A stretch of DNA of 64,000 bases from positions 62,001 to 126,000 of the forward strand of contig JALQUB010000022.1 in assembly GCA_023268635.1 (NCBI GenBank). The letters are read 5' to 3'. Origin of the DNA: Pseudomonadales bacterium (GTDB lineage: Bacteria; Pseudomonadota; Gammaproteobacteria; Pseudomonadales; Pseudohongiellaceae). Numbering within the stretch: the stretch's first letter is position 1; every line of letters starts with the position of its first letter. The notes beneath the pieces are model-generated. The model searched no databases and was not told the origin of the DNA. It worked only from the letters and a program-made list of their open reading frames with translations. The translations under genes were made by a program, and so were the position numbers. Below are positions 46,765 through 57,106 of the stretch, in pieces.

Positions 46765-46929
46765 AGTTATGTCTGTCTAATGTTTACTACTTTAGCCTTT
46801 GGATAAGGCGATGCTTGAATCAAAGCCCTAATCTTATGCGCGGAATGATGACTTATTCAGAGCTGAGAGTACGACTTTGGAGGTTTTTTTGAATTCCATG
46901 GCATGCATTCAGAGCACGCCAGTCGCCAA

Positions 46930-47871
46930 CTAGCGGAGGGTCCTGCGGATATAGGAAGCTGGGTCGACTAGGCGACCATTCTTATAGACTTCAAAGTGGA
47001 CGTGTGGTCCGGTCGACCGGCCGGTAGAGCCCACCAAAGCGACATTTTCACCGCGGTCGATGACATCACCCACTTCGACCAATAACTCTTGGGAGTGGGC
47101 ATAGCGCGTGGCGAAGCCATTGCCATGGTTGACTTCAACCATCAAGCCATAGCCCGATCGTGGGCCGGCCCAAGTCACTACACCAGCTGCAACACTATGA
47201 ATCTCCGCTCCCGCTTTGCCCGTGGTTAAATCGATACCACCATGGAAACTCATCTCTCCGGAGATCGGGTCAGGTCGTCGACCGTAAGGTGAAGCAATCC
47301 AAGCGTTCTCTATGGGTCGCCCAGCGACAAAACCCTCATCGTTCCAGCGTTTATCAATCAGTAGGTCTTCTATCGCGCCGAGTTGCTGCTGTCTATCACC
47401 GATTTGTCGTTCCAGCTGCGCAATCGCCAATTGGAAGTCCTGTCCCGTCTCAGTGGGAGAATCAGAAAGAGCGATCGCCGGACCACCTGCAGCATATGCC
47501 ACCTGATTAGCAACAGTGGGATTGTCAATTTCAGCGAGATCCGCCACTCGCTCTCCGAGCGCGTCTAAACGTGAGAGCCGTGCCTGTAGCTTCGCCAGCT
47601 TTAACGTCAGTGCGTCAAGTTCTTGGGCGGAATTACTGCGGATGAGCTCTAATTGACGCGCTTGTAGCTCAAGCTCTTTCTGCCAATTTTCGGCCGACTG
47701 CTGATTGAAAACGAGCGAGCCCTGACCCTGACCTGCGGCCACCTGATACCCAAAATAACCCAGCCCGACCGGTGTCCCGAGGAGGCAAAGAGAGAGTAAT
47801 GCTCGCAACCAGCCCTTAAGTTCGAGACATCGACTTTGGCCGTGTTTTTGATCGATAAAGATGAGTTTCAT
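46930..47871 (-). CDS. M23 family metallopeptidase (LytM-type) with coiled coil
   Basis: About 313 residues. An N-terminal membrane anchor (LLSLCLLGTPVGLGYFGY) is followed by a coiled coil (ELELQARQLELIRSNSAQEL). The C-terminal LytM domain has zinc ligands in SFHGGIDLTTG and HVHFEVYKNGRLVDP. Such proteins cut peptidoglycan cross-links or activate amidases at division. It lies between secA and lpxC, beside the division genes, a placement shared with Pseudomonas. ATG 47871 gives the typical MKLIFIDQKHG start; no strong binding site is seen. Confidence 0.85.
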   Translation of the reverse strand: MKLIFIDQKHGQSRCLELKGWLRALLSLCLLGTPVGLGYFGYQVAAGQGQGSLVFNQQSAENWQKELELQARQLELIRSNSAQELDALTLKLAKLQARLSRLDALGERVADLAEIDNPTVANQVAYAAGGPAIALSDSPTETGQDFQLAIAQLERQIGDRQQQLGAIEDLLIDKRWNDEGFVAGRPIENAWIASPYGRRPDPISGEMSFHGGIDLTTGKAGAEIHSVAAGVVTWAGPRSGYGLMVEVNHGNGFATRYAHSQELLVEVGDVIDRGENVALVGSTGRSTGPHVHFEVYKNGRLVDPASYIRRTLR

Positions 47872-47956
47872 GTGTTGCGTAGCACGATGCTGTAATGCCA
47901 CTGAAGGCAGGAAGATCGAGAGTAATTGACGGCGCTACTTGTTGCAAGCTTGAAGA

Positions 47957-47977
47957 TGTCTCCCAAACAACGGGAGA
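47957..47977 (-). terminator. hairpin after lpxC
   Basis: GTCTCCC, a 7-base loop and GGGAGAC form a perfect 7-bp stem about 57 bases after the lpxC stop. The following minus-strand bases (ATCTTCAAGC) are only weakly T-rich, so this may be a weak terminator. Confidence 0.4.
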
Positions 47978-48033
47978 CTCTTAGGGAGGAGCAATAAAGA
48001 CTGAAATATCAATCTGTTAGAGCGGGATGCGAA

Positions 48034-48945
48034 CTAGGCGGCTAATACTGGCTTCATATAAGAAATCGGAACATTCGAATCTTCTTCGAAGCTAACAATC
48101 TCCCATGCGTCTTCATTGACCTCCAACATACGCAAGAGCGCGTTATTGAGGGCATGACCCGACTTATAACCTTTGAATTCACCGATGAGGCTATTTCCGA
48201 GGAGATAGAGGTCACCGATTGAATCGAGAATTTTGTGCTTAACGAACTCGTCCTCGTAACGCAAACCATCCTCGTTGAGCACCTTGTAGTCACCCACCGC
48301 GATGGCATTGTCCATACTGGCGCCTAATGCAAGGTTACGATTTCGAAGTTCTTCGAATTCATGCATGAAGCCAAATGTTCTAGCTCGACTCACCTCTTTC
48401 ACAAACGAAGTGCTGCTGAAATCGATCGTCGCCTTCTTCGTATACTTTTTGTACACGGGATGATCGTAAAGCAAGGTATAGCTCACCTTGAAACCATCGA
48501 AGGGTTCGAGGCTGACAGTCTTGTCGCCCTGTTCTAAACGGAGTGGCTTAAGGATTTTGATGAAACGTTTCGGCTCAGACTGTTCTTCGATTCCAGCCGA
48601 CTGAATGAGGAAAACGAACGGCCCGGCGCTGCCATCCATAATCGGCACCTCTGCGGCACTGACATCGATATAGGCATTGTCGATTCCGAGCCCGGAAAGC
48701 GCCGACATAAGATGTTCAACCGTCGAAATTTTAACGCCGTCCTGAACGAGCGTCGTCGACAAAGTAGTCTCTCCGACGTTGGTAGCTTTAGCTTGAATCT
48801 GAACAACAGGATCTAGGTCGACACGACAAAAAACAATACCCGTATTCACGGGTGCCGGCCGCAAGGTCAAATAGACTTTTTCCCCAGTGTGGAGTCCGAC
48901 ACCAGTAGCGCGGATAACGTTCTTTAGAGTGCGTTGACGTAGCAT
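48034..48945 (-). CDS. lpxC: UDP-3-O-acyl-N-acetylglucosamine deacetylase
   Basis: 303 residues; committed zinc-dependent step of lipid A synthesis. Start [21 protein letters not shown] at 48945, with AGGG about 8 bases upstream; the longer frame to 49002 is not needed. Zinc and catalytic residues: His in [26 protein letters not shown] with Asp and His, and [10 protein letters not shown]. Its length equals the E. coli enzyme. Last gene of the division and cell-wall cluster, as in most gammaproteobacteria. Confidence 0.96.
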   Translation of the reverse strand: MLRQRTLKNVIRATGVGLHTGEKVYLTLRPAPVNTGIVFCRVDLDPVVQIQAKATNVGETTLSTTLVQDGVKISTVEHLMSALSGLGIDNAYIDVSAAEVPIMDGSAGPFVFLIQSAGIEEQSEPKRFIKILKPLRLEQGDKTVSLEPFDGFKVSYTLLYDHPVYKKYTKKATIDFSSTSFVKEVSRARTFGFMHEFEELRNRNLALGASMDNAIAVGDYKVLNEDGLRYEDEFVKHKILDSIGDLYLLGNSLIGEFKGYKSGHALNNALLRMLEVNEDAWEIVSFEEDSNVPISYMKPVLAA

Positions 48946-49114
48946 GATGCGGCCCTGCCAAGGAAGCCAAGGAAAGCGGCTTAGGTTTATTATTTTGGCC
49001 ACCGGCGGTACTAAATGAAGCTGTCGGCCTAATTAGCGGGGAGTGTAGCAAAGGCCCGCGCTATTCCCAAGCATCATGCTGAGAAACTTGCCCCGCTACA
49101 CTTTCCTCGTCCGG

Positions 49115-50251
49115 TTAATCCGCTTGATTACGCAAGAACGCCGGGATGTCGAGATAATCAAGGTCAGCATCCGCCTCCATTAATGGATCAAGCTTTTGAG
49201 CTGTATTGCCAGCGCCATTATCTGCGCGTGGAATAGGACGACGGATCGCGTCATAGGCAGGTGTGTTGTCCACAACTTTAGTGGGGCGGGCATTGCTTGT
49301 ACCCAAGCCGGTAGCGACTACCGTCACATGAATTTCGTCATTGAGACTCGGATCGATTACTGTGCCGATGACGACTGTTGCGTCATCAGAAGCGAACTCT
49401 TCGATCGTATCACCAACCTCTGAGAACTCTCCCAAGGAAAGATTCTCGCCCGCAGTAATATTTACCAAGATGCCGCGCGCGCCTTCCAGATTAACGTCTT
49501 CGAGAAGAGGACTTCGAATCGCGGCTTCCGCGGCTTCGCGAGCTCGATCAGGGCCGGAAGCAAATCCCGTGCCCATCATGGCCATGCCCATTTCAGACAT
49601 CACAGTCTTCACATCTGCGAAATCCACGTTAATCATGCCCGGATTCATAATCAGATCAGCGATGCCCTTGACCGCACCCAATAGAACGTCATTCGCGGCC
49701 TTGAAAGCATCTAGCAGAGAGGCGTCCTTCCCGAGAACGTCTAAGAGCTTCTCATTAGGAATAGTGATTAATGAGTCCACGTGCTGAGACAGCGCTTCGA
49801 TTCCCTGTTGGGCGACAATAGAACGCTTACGACCTTCGAAGGGGAATGGTCGCGTTACAACAGCCACCGTTAGGATCCCTAGCTCGCGGGCCACCTCAGC
49901 GACGATAGGTGCCGCACCAGTGCCAGTGCCCCCGCCCATGCCCGCAGTGATGAACACCATATCAGCGCCTGCTAAAATCGCCGCAATCTCGTCTCGATCT
50001 TCTAATGCAGCTTGACGACCGACCTCGGGATTAGCGCCAGCGCCAAGTCCCTTAGTGATTCCCGACCCCATCTGCAGGATAGTCTTCGCGTCGATATTGT
50101 TCAGAGCCTGTGAGTCGGTGTTGGCACAGATGAACTCTACCCCATCGACTTGATTGCTTATCATGTGATGAACCGCGTTACCGCCACCTCCGCCAACGCC
50201 GATCACTTTGATCTCTGCTGTCTGTGCAACGTTTTCGACGAGTTCGAACAT
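49115..50251 (-). CDS. ftsZ: cell division GTPase FtsZ
   Basis: 378-residue tubulin-like protein that forms the Z ring. [13 protein letters not shown], the tubulin signature [10 protein letters not shown] and the T7 loop region [11 protein letters not shown] are conserved. The C-terminal peptide [14 protein letters not shown], which binds FtsA and ZipA, is intact. It follows ftsA by 43 bases. A linker of about 50 residues separates core and tail. Confidence 0.98.
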   Translation of the reverse strand: MFELVENVAQTAEIKVIGVGGGGGNAVHHMISNQVDGVEFICANTDSQALNNIDAKTILQMGSGITKGLGAGANPEVGRQAALEDRDEIAAILAGADMVFITAGMGGGTGTGAAPIVAEVARELGILTVAVVTRPFPFEGRKRSIVAQQGIEALSQHVDSLITIPNEKLLDVLGKDASLLDAFKAANDVLLGAVKGIADLIMNPGMINVDFADVKTVMSEMGMAMMGTGFASGPDRAREAAEAAIRSPLLEDVNLEGARGILVNITAGENLSLGEFSEVGDTIEEFASDDATVVIGTVIDPSLNDEIHVTVVATGLGTSNARPTKVVDNTPAYDAIRRPIPRADNGAGNTAQKLDPLMEADADLDYLDIPAFLRNQAD

Positions 50252-50294
50252 AATGCCCCCTGAATTTAGACTCTTTATAGTGCGCTTCTATGCG

Positions 50295-51530
50295 CTAGTT
50301 ATTCCCTTGAAGCCAGCTCTTAACACGCCCAACAAGCGTGATCTTCGGCTCACCACTCGCGACAATGCCGCCGCGCTCCTGAAATTGCTTAAGACCGTAT
50401 AACAACAAGCCCACACCCGTAGAATAGATCGGGTTTCGTACTATATCGGCGAGTCCCGCGACATTATGAGGCGCTCCGATGCGAACAGGCGCATGGAATA
50501 TTTCCTCTGCCAACTCGACTACGCCTTCCATCTTGCTAGTCCCGCCAGTCAACACGATTCCGGCCGCCAACAAATGCTCGTAGCCACTACGTTGCAGCTC
50601 CTGTTGCACTAGGCTAAAGAGCTCCACATAACGTGGCTCCACCACCTCTGCTAAGGCTTGCCGCGATAGCTCTCGCGGAGGCCTATCACCAACACTAGGT
50701 ACTTTTATACTGTCGGCACCATTAGCCAGCTGCGTGAGTGCACAGGCGTACTTTTTTTTGATTTCATCCGCGTCATCGGTCGGGGTGCGCAGTGCCATCG
50801 CAATATCATTCGTGACCTGGTCGCCGGCGATAGGAATGACGCCAGTGTGGCGAATCGCCCCTTCCGTGAAAATGGCGATATCACTCGTACCACCACCGAT
50901 ATCAACAATACAGACACCGAGCTCCTTCTCATCTTCGGTCAGAACCGAATAGGCTGACGCCAGCTGTTCGAGAATGATCTCGTCTACTTCTAGGTTGCAT
51001 CGCCTAATGCATTTTTCGATATTCTGTGCGGCATTAATGGCGCAGGTGACTAAATGGACTTTCGCTTCGAGGCGCACGCCAGACATACCGAGGGGTTCTT
51101 TCACCCCTTCCTGCGAATCGATGAGATATTCCTGCGGCAAAATATGCAGTACTTTTTGGTCCGCAGGGATGGCGACGGCCTGCGCTGCATCGATGACCCG
51201 CTCGATGTCTGCACGCTCGACCTCTCCGTCGCGTATCGCGACGATACCGTGCGAGTTCATACTTCGGATATGACTACCAGCGATGCCAGCATAAACCGAA
51301 TGAATCTGGCAGCCCGCCATCATCTCAGCTTCGGCGATGGCATGTTGAATCGAATCGACTGTAGATTCGATGTTAACGACCGTGCCCTTCTTGAGGCCTC
51401 GCGACCGATGGCTGCCGATACCGACGATATTCAGGCTTCCGTCTTCTACGATTTCGCCCACGATCGCCACGACCTTGGACGTGCCTATGTCGAGACCTAC
51501 GATCATATTGTCGCTTGTCGCCGCATTCAT
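50295..51530 (-). CDS. ftsA: cell division protein FtsA
   Basis: 411-residue actin-like protein that ties FtsZ to the membrane and recruits later division proteins. VGLDIGTSKVVAIVGE (phosphate 1), CIVDIGGGTSDIAIF (phosphate 2) and AAGIVLTGGTSKMEGV (adenosine) motifs are visible. A C-terminal amphipathic membrane helix ends the chain (VGRVKSWLQGNN). Between ftsQ and ftsZ. Confidence 0.97.
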   Translation of the reverse strand: MNAATSDNMIVGLDIGTSKVVAIVGEIVEDGSLNIVGIGSHRSRGLKKGTVVNIESTVDSIQHAIAEAEMMAGCQIHSVYAGIAGSHIRSMNSHGIVAIRDGEVERADIERVIDAAQAVAIPADQKVLHILPQEYLIDSQEGVKEPLGMSGVRLEAKVHLVTCAINAAQNIEKCIRRCNLEVDEIILEQLASAYSVLTEDEKELGVCIVDIGGGTSDIAIFTEGAIRHTGVIPIAGDQVTNDIAMALRTPTDDADEIKKKYACALTQLANGADSIKVPSVGDRPPRELSRQALAEVVEPRYVELFSLVQQELQRSGYEHLLAAGIVLTGGTSKMEGVVELAEEIFHAPVRIGAPHNVAGLADIVRNPIYSTGVGLLLYGLKQFQERGGIVASGEPKITLVGRVKSWLQGNN

Positions 51531-51604
51531 ACTTTCAAATCCTTCACTAGACCCTTTGCCGGCCGAGCTGCAAAAATGCAGCCAATATTCTAACTACTCT
51601 CTGC

Positions 51605-52435
51605 TTATCGCTGCGCCACATCGCTCAACGGTTCTTGCTTTAGCGTCCGCTTCTTCACTGCGATCCCATTGCCATACCGCAAATCAATCGATTCAAATTG
51701 CGCAGTTTCCGCAGTATCCAATTGCGCGTAAAAACGAGCGAAGCGCTGAGTCTTCGCAAGAATATCTCCGCGTCCAGCCTCCACCCGCATCGCATTGACC
51801 CGCATGCTCCAACTGCCTCGATGACTCAGCATGAGCCCCGTCAATCTCAACCCTGCCGGGGTAAGCACCTGGTTTAACTGCTTATATTGCTGCATCACCC
51901 GCCCCTGACTATCCTCAGGACCATCGAGTTTGGGTAGATCTGTGAAGTCAGACGCATTCGCCGGGGCGAACAGCTCACCGTACTGGTTAAGAAGTTTACC
52001 TTCTCCCCAATGAGCTATCGGCACTTCCTCCTTGAGATGAAGTGCTAAGGTGTCCGGCCATACTCGACGAAGTTCAACGCTGGAAACCCACGGCAGGAGT
52101 TCTAGCTCCGCACTGACTCCATCGACATCAAATTCAAAAAAACTAGCGCCAATGGAGCGTTGCAATATAGCGGTGACTTCGGACTCACTGACACGTTGCC
52201 ATTGATTTTCAATACGCACCTTGGTGATCGGCTTGCTGACAAAATTCGCAAACTCCGCGCGCTTTGGCTCAAACTGGGGTAATGCGAGAAACAACAGAGC
52301 CGCCGAGGCGAAAGCCAGAAACGCGACGGACTTCGCCAAGCCGTGGCTTGATTTCACAGGCTCGACTGATTCAGTTTTGCGTACCGCGCGCGCCCCACGA
52401 ATCACTGGAGTCGTTCGCCTTGGTTCAGCCCTCAT
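51605..52435 (-). CDS. ftsQ: cell division protein FtsQ
   Basis: 276-residue single-pass membrane protein. A cytoplasmic basic N-terminus of about 35 residues, one span (VAFLAFASAALLFLALPQF), the POTRA domain (ITKVRIENQWQRVSESEV) and the beta domain, with SVELRRVWPDTLALHLKE and WGEGKLLNQYGELF. It links FtsA/ZipA-level proteins to FtsL-FtsB and FtsW-FtsI. Its start overlaps the ddlB end by 11 bases. Confidence 0.93.
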   Translation of the reverse strand: MRAEPRRTTPVIRGARAVRKTESVEPVKSSHGLAKSVAFLAFASAALLFLALPQFEPKRAEFANFVSKPITKVRIENQWQRVSESEVTAILQRSIGASFFEFDVDGVSAELELLPWVSSVELRRVWPDTLALHLKEEVPIAHWGEGKLLNQYGELFAPANASDFTDLPKLDGPEDSQGRVMQQYKQLNQVLTPAGLRLTGLMLSHRGSWSMRVNAMRVEAGRGDILAKTQRFARFYAQLDTAETAQFESIDLRYGNGIAVKKRTLKQEPLSDVAQR

Positions 52436-53375
52436 TTGCGTCCCCTCGCAATCCCTGATCTATGATACGTAATACCAATTCATCAAAATCGATGCCCATT
52501 TCCGCTGCCGCTTTTGGAATAAAGCTATGGCTTGTCATACCGGGAAGCGTATTCAGTTCTAATAACTGGAATCGACCATCGACATCTCGCATCACATCGA
52601 CCCTGGCAGTGCCACGACAACCCAACCCTCGATATGCTGCCATGGCCAACTCATCGAGCTCCGCCGCGTCGGAGCGAGATAGGTTCGCGGGGCATGTGTG
52701 ATGAATCTCTTCGACGTATTTCTCGTCATAACCAAATATCTCTCCGCTAGCAGCGAGTTCTATACTCGGCAGCACGATATCGTCCAGTATTCCGACGGTA
52801 TATTCTGGGCCTTGAACACAAGCCTCTGCCATTACTCGGGCACCTAAAGCTAACGCCTCTGCGTAGGCTGCTTCGATTTGCTCAGCACTTCGGGCCTTCG
52901 CGATACCCAGGCTCGAACCGCCATTCACTGGCTTCACAACGCAGGTTTCCAAGCGCGCATAAACCGCCCGCCAATCGGTAGCGGCACTAAGCAGCTCAAA
53001 ATCCGGTGTAGCAAGACCTTGTTGGAGCCACAATTGTTTAGCGCGAATTTTATCCATCGCAAGCGCTGAGGCTAGGACACCAGAACCGCTATAGGGAACG
53101 CCGAGCAGGTCGAGGAAGCCCTGAATCACTCCATCCTCACCGATCTCGCCATGCAGCATATTGAGCACGAAATCAGGCTTGAGGGCGGGCAACGAGGTGA
53201 TCACGCGAGCATCGACATCTAGCTTGCTTGCATTGACACCACTTCGTTGCAAGCTCGCGAAAACTGCTTCACCACTTAACAGGGATACCTCACGCTCGAC
53301 AGAAGTTCCGCCCAAGAGCACTACCACATGCCCAGCCCTATCCATTACATGCTGCTTGTTAAATTCCCTAGTCAT
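52425..53375 (-). CDS. ddlB: D-alanine-D-alanine ligase
   Basis: 316-residue ATP-grasp enzyme that makes D-Ala-D-Ala for Mur[18 protein letters not shown], the serine loop [15 protein letters not shown]-type region, [13 protein letters not shown] and the metal-binding [12 protein letters not shown] segment are present. Its start overlaps the murC stop by 4 bases. E. coli also carries its ddlB here. Confidence 0.96.
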   Translation of the reverse strand: MTREFNKQHVMDRAGHVVVLLGGTSVEREVSLLSGEAVFASLQRSGVNASKLDVDARVITSLPALKPDFVLNMLHGEIGEDGVIQGFLDLLGVPYSGSGVLASALAMDKIRAKQLWLQQGLATPDFELLSAATDWRAVYARLETCVVKPVNGGSSLGIAKARSAEQIEAAYAEALALGARVMAEACVQGPEYTVGILDDIVLPSIELAASGEIFGYDEKYVEEIHHTCPANLSRSDAAELDELAMAAYRGLGCRGTARVDVMRDVDGRFQLLELNTLPGMTSHSFIPKAAAEMGIDFDELVLRIIDQGLRGDANEG

Positions 53376-54823
53376 GCCTCTCTCGCCTTCAAGCTAGCTG
53401 CGAGGTTCTTTGCGAGCGCACCGACACTGCCTGCGCCCTGAGTAAGGACAATGTCACCCTCCACAACAATACCATCGAGTATCTCGGCTATATCGGCCTC
53501 ATCCTGAATAAATATCGGATCAACTTTCCCTCGAAGACGAATACTCCTGCTTAGACTCCTCGAATCGGCACCTGCGATCTTCTTTTCACCCGCCGAGTAA
53601 ACTTCAAGCAGCAGCAAGACATCGACCTCACTCAGGACATCCACAAAATCTTCATAAAGATCACTTGTTCTACTGTATCGATGCGGCTGAAACACCATAA
53701 GCAATCGCCGCTCAGGCCACCCTTCACGCAATGCACGAATTGTTGCGGCGACCTCGGTGGGATGATGACCGTAGTCATCGATCAACATTGCACGGTTCGT
53801 CCTTTCTTCAGCTTTAACGCCGAAGAGGAATTCACCCTGCACGTCGAAACGCCTGCCGACACCGGTAAATCCTTCTAAACCTCGCTTAATCGCCTCCAGA
53901 TCTAAACCCTCGTCAACAGCAACAGCGAGTGCCGCCGTCGCGTTTAACGCATTATGACGACCTGGCATATTGAGCGTCATGGGAATTTCCTCGCCTGTCT
54001 CGCGGCGACTCACCGTAAATCGAGTTTGTGCGCCGGACTGCTGCAAATTCGAAATTCGAAAATCTGCATCTTCGGAAAAACCGTAGGTGAGCTTAGGCCG
54101 CGACACTTGTGGCAAAATTTCCCGCACGGCCTCATCGTCTATACACATGACCGCCAGGCCGTAGAAAGGCAGATTATGGAGAAAATTGATAAAGGTCTGT
54201 TTTAAACGTTCGAAATCTCCGCCATACGTGCTCATATGGTCGGCTTCGATATTGGTCACCACGGCCACCATCGGCTGCAAATGCATGAATGAGGCATCAC
54301 TCTCATCCGCTTCGGCCACTAGATAGCGACTCTCTCCTAATCGCGCATTGGTGCCAGCACTATTGAGCAGGCCACCGATAATGAAGGTTGGATCGGTGCC
54401 GCTCGCGGCGAGAACTGATGCGAGGAGACTAGTGGTGGTAGTTTTTCCGTGTGTGCCGGCGATAGCGATGGAATGCCTATAGCGCATCAGCTCGGCCAGC
54501 ATTTCTGCCCGTGCGAGAAGAGGAATATTCGCCTGTGATGCTGCGAGCATTTCTGGATTTTTCATCGTTACCGCACTGGAATAGACCACCACATCTGCGG
54601 CCGCCACGTTTTCTTCAGCATGCCCTATATAAATAGTCGCGCCGAGACTAGCTAGGCGTCGTGTATTCGCAGACTCCGCGATATCTGAACCCGATATAGC
54701 ATAACCTTGATTCAATAACACTTCGGCAATACCGCACATGCCCGCGCCACCGATGCCGATGAAGTGTAGTGTCTTGATTCGGCGCATCTCCGGGATGCTA
54801 TGTTGAGCACGTTTAGCTGGCAT
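53372..54823 (-). CDS. murC: UDP-N-acetylmuramate-L-alanine ligase
   Basis: About 483 residues; adds L-Ala to UDP-MurNAc in the cytosol. [17 protein letters not shown] at the N-terminus, P-loop AGTHGKTTT, and the C-terminal [10 protein letters not shown] are standard. ATG 54823 overlaps murG by 11 bases and is preceded by GGAAG; ATG 54859 and ATG 54787 are possible. Translationally coupled to both neighbours. Confidence 0.94.
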   Translation of the reverse strand: MPAKRAQHSIPEMRRIKTLHFIGIGGAGMCGIAEVLLNQGYAISGSDIAESANTRRLASLGATIYIGHAEENVAAADVVVYSSAVTMKNPEMLAASQANIPLLARAEMLAELMRYRHSIAIAGTHGKTTTTSLLASVLAASGTDPTFIIGGLLNSAGTNARLGESRYLVAEADESDASFMHLQPMVAVVTNIEADHMSTYGGDFERLKQTFINFLHNLPFYGLAVMCIDDEAVREILPQVSRPKLTYGFSEDADFRISNLQQSGAQTRFTVSRRETGEEIPMTLNMPGRHNALNATAALAVAVDEGLDLEAIKRGLEGFTGVGRRFDVQGEFLFGVKAEERTNRAMLIDDYGHHPTEVAATIRALREGWPERRLLMVFQPHRYSRTSDLYEDFVDVLSEVDVLLLLEVYSAGEKKIAGADSRSLSRSIRLRGKVDPIFIQDEADIAEILDGIVVEGDIVLTQGAGSVGALAKNLAASLKAREA

Positions 54824-55919
54824 TCCTGTCTTCCATGATAATTTCTGCGAGTGTTGCATCTACGCCACGTAGCGCACAGTGATGGGCAGCCGTTGCCATA
54901 GCAAGCAACTGCGCGCGCTCGTCGTTTAACTTAGCCATTTGTTGCGCCAGCAATTCACCATTCAAAGAACTCTGTTTAATGATAATCGCCGCCCCATGAC
55001 CCTCCAGCCATCTCGCATTATGTAATTGCTGCTGATCTTTATGATAGGGATACGGGACTAGTATCGACGCTTTGCCTGCTGCCGCAATCTCGCTCACCGT
55101 GCTCGCCCCTGCACGGCAGATCACTAGATCAGCCCACGAATAAGCCTCAGCCATGTTTTCGATAAATGCGGACACCTGAATGCGATCATCCAATTGCAGC
55201 TGTTCACGCTCATAGGCATGCAGAGTGTCTGTGAGCTGCGCCGCTCCTGTTTGGTGGCGTACTTCCGGCGACAAGCCTGAAGACTGTTTGGCTAGGATGG
55301 CGAGCGCATGAGGCAGCGTGTCGTTAAGTGCCTTCGCACCCTGACTGCCACCCAACACTAGCACCCTGAGTGACCGTGAATCATCTGCGAGTTCAGGCTT
55401 TCGTATTCCAACAGCCTCAATATCTGAGCGCACCGGATTGCCCACATGCTTCACCTTGGCACTGACTGGAAACGTGTTCGGAAAAGCCTCGAACACTTCG
55501 TCTGCGAGTTTTGCGAGCACTCTATTCGTTAAGCCTGCGACGGCATTTTGCTCATGCAAATAGAGCCGGCGACCACTGAGTTTCGCGGCTAAACCGCCTG
55601 GGCCGGAAACGTAACCCCCCATTCCTAGCACGCAATCTGGGCGCACTCGACGCATGATCACTAAGCTTTGCCAGAGAGAATGCAACAGCATCCAGGGAGC
55701 GGAAAGAAGGCGAACAATGCCTTTCCCCTTTAACCCCTTCGCCGCAATGCGATGCAGGGTGAAACCCGAATCTGCTAATAACTTATTTTCCATGCCGTTA
55801 GGAGTGCCGAGCCAAGACACGTCCACTCCTCTAGCCTCCAACTGACGCGCGATCGCGAGTGCTGGGAAGACGTGACCGCCAGTCCCCGCTGCCATGATTA
55901 ATACGCGTTCAACAGTCAT
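54813..55919 (-). CDS. murG: UDP-N-acetylglucosamine:lipid I transferase
   Basis: 368-residue membrane-associated glycosyltransferase that makes lipid [44 protein letters not shown] and [18 protein letters not shown] are the family's substrate-binding loops. It overlaps ftsW by 4 bases and murC by 11. Confidence 0.96.
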   Translation of the reverse strand: MTVERVLIMAAGTGGHVFPALAIARQLEARGVDVSWLGTPNGMENKLLADSGFTLHRIAAKGLKGKGIVRLLSAPWMLLHSLWQSLVIMRRVRPDCVLGMGGYVSGPGGLAAKLSGRRLYLHEQNAVAGLTNRVLAKLADEVFEAFPNTFPVSAKVKHVGNPVRSDIEAVGIRKPELADDSRSLRVLVLGGSQGAKALNDTLPHALAILAKQSSGLSPEVRHQTGAAQLTDTLHAYEREQLQLDDRIQVSAFIENMAEAYSWADLVICRAGASTVSEIAAAGKASILVPYPYHKDQQQLHNARWLEGHGAAIIIKQSSLNGELLAQQMAKLNDERAQLLAMATAAHHCALRGVDATLAEIIMEDRNAS

Positions 55920-57106
55920 CTGGCACTCTTCATATCCACCGAGGGAAGACGCTCTACTTCAAATTGCACCCGAATCAATAGGGCGGCTATCACGCAACTA
56001 ATAATTAGACTCGCTCCGCCATAACTCAGGAAAGGCAGCGTCAGGCCTTTAGTGGGCAACAGACCTATGTTGACGCCAATATTAATGAGCGCCTGCCCTG
56101 CAAAGAGGAGACCGATGCCGTACGCGAGATACGCAGCAAAAAAACTCTGTTTTGTTTCCGCTAGTCGGCCGATTGCGAATGCACGCACGACAAGAATGCA
56201 AAACAATCCCACCACGACACCAACGCCTACAAGACCAAATTCCTCGCCGATAATCGCGAGCACAAAATCGGTATGTGCTTCAGGGAGGAAATAAAGCTTT
56301 TGAATACTGTTCCCCAAGCCCATGCCGAACCACTCTCCACGCCCAAAGGCGATGAGCGCTTGCGCAAGCTGATAGCCATCTCCTGTCACATTTTCTGCAG
56401 TCCAAGGATCGAGAAACGAGTTAAATCGAGCAAGAACGTGAGGCTTCGTGATGGCTACGGCGGAAAAGGCCAGCACTGCCAGAACAACAAGTGAAACCAC
56501 TCTCATTAGCTTCGCTCCTGCGAGAAACAAAAGGCAGAATGTCGTTGCCATGACGATAACCAGCGCACCATGATCCGGCTCCATCTGAAGAAGCCAAGAG
56601 GCGACCATGGCTATGCCAAGCGGTATAAAAAATTCACGCCATTTTTCCCGCACCTCAGCCTGATTCCTTTCAAGGAAATCTGCGAGGTACATCACTATGA
56701 ACAATTTTGCGAGTTCAGAGGGTTGTAAATTGAAGAAGCCTAGATCGATCCAGCGCGCGCTCCCGTTCACTGAATGACCGATGCCAGGAATCAACACCGC
56801 GACAAGAAGCAGTCCGGAACCGAGTAATAATAGCAACGAAAATCGTCGCCAGAGTGAGAGCGGCAGAGCGAGAGTGACAGCGCCCGCGAACAATCCAACC
56901 ACAGCAAAAACAGCCTGCCGCTTAAAATAATAAAAGGGGTCGCCTGTAGACGAGTTGGCAATCTCAACCGACGCCGATGTCATCATGAGTAAACCGATGC
57001 CCAGCAATGAGAGAACGACAAGCAGCACTGTGTTCAGTGAACGTCCAGAATCGCGAGCAAGGGGATCACTTATAACGCCTGCGTTAATTCTACTGATTGT
57101 TGCCAT
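55916..57106 (-). CDS. ftsW: septal peptidoglycan polymerase FtsW (SEDS family)
   Basis: 396 residues with about ten membrane spans. SEDS glycosyltransferase that polymerises lipid II with FtsI. NGSARWIDLGFFNLQPSELAK, the large loop LDPWTAENVTGDGYQLAQALIAFGRGEWFGMGLGNS and LPFLSYGGASL are diagnostic. It starts directly at the end of murD (TAA ATG) and overlaps murG. Confidence 0.97.
   Translation of the reverse strand: MATISRINAGVISDPLARDSGRSLNTVLLVVLSLLGIGLLMMTSASVEIANSSTGDPFYYFKRQAVFAVVGLFAGAVTLALPLSLWRRFSLLLLLGSGLLLVAVLIPGIGHSVNGSARWIDLGFFNLQPSELAKLFIVMYLADFLERNQAEVREKWREFFIPLGIAMVASWLLQMEPDHGALVIVMATTFCLLFLAGAKLMRVVSLVVLAVLAFSAVAITKPHVLARFNSFLDPWTAENVTGDGYQLAQALIAFGRGEWFGMGLGNSIQKLYFLPEAHTDFVLAIIGEEFGLVGVGVVVGLFCILVVRAFAIGRLAETKQSFFAAYLAYGIGLLFAGQALINIGVNIGLLPTKGLTLPFLSYGGASLIISCVIAALLIRVQFEVERLPSVDMKSAR

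Noticed and set aside
49004-49110. Inverted arms AGTGTAGC and GCTACACT between ftsZ and lpxC
   Set aside because: The arms are far apart, the flanking GC blocks are in the wrong order to extend the stem, and no T run follows.
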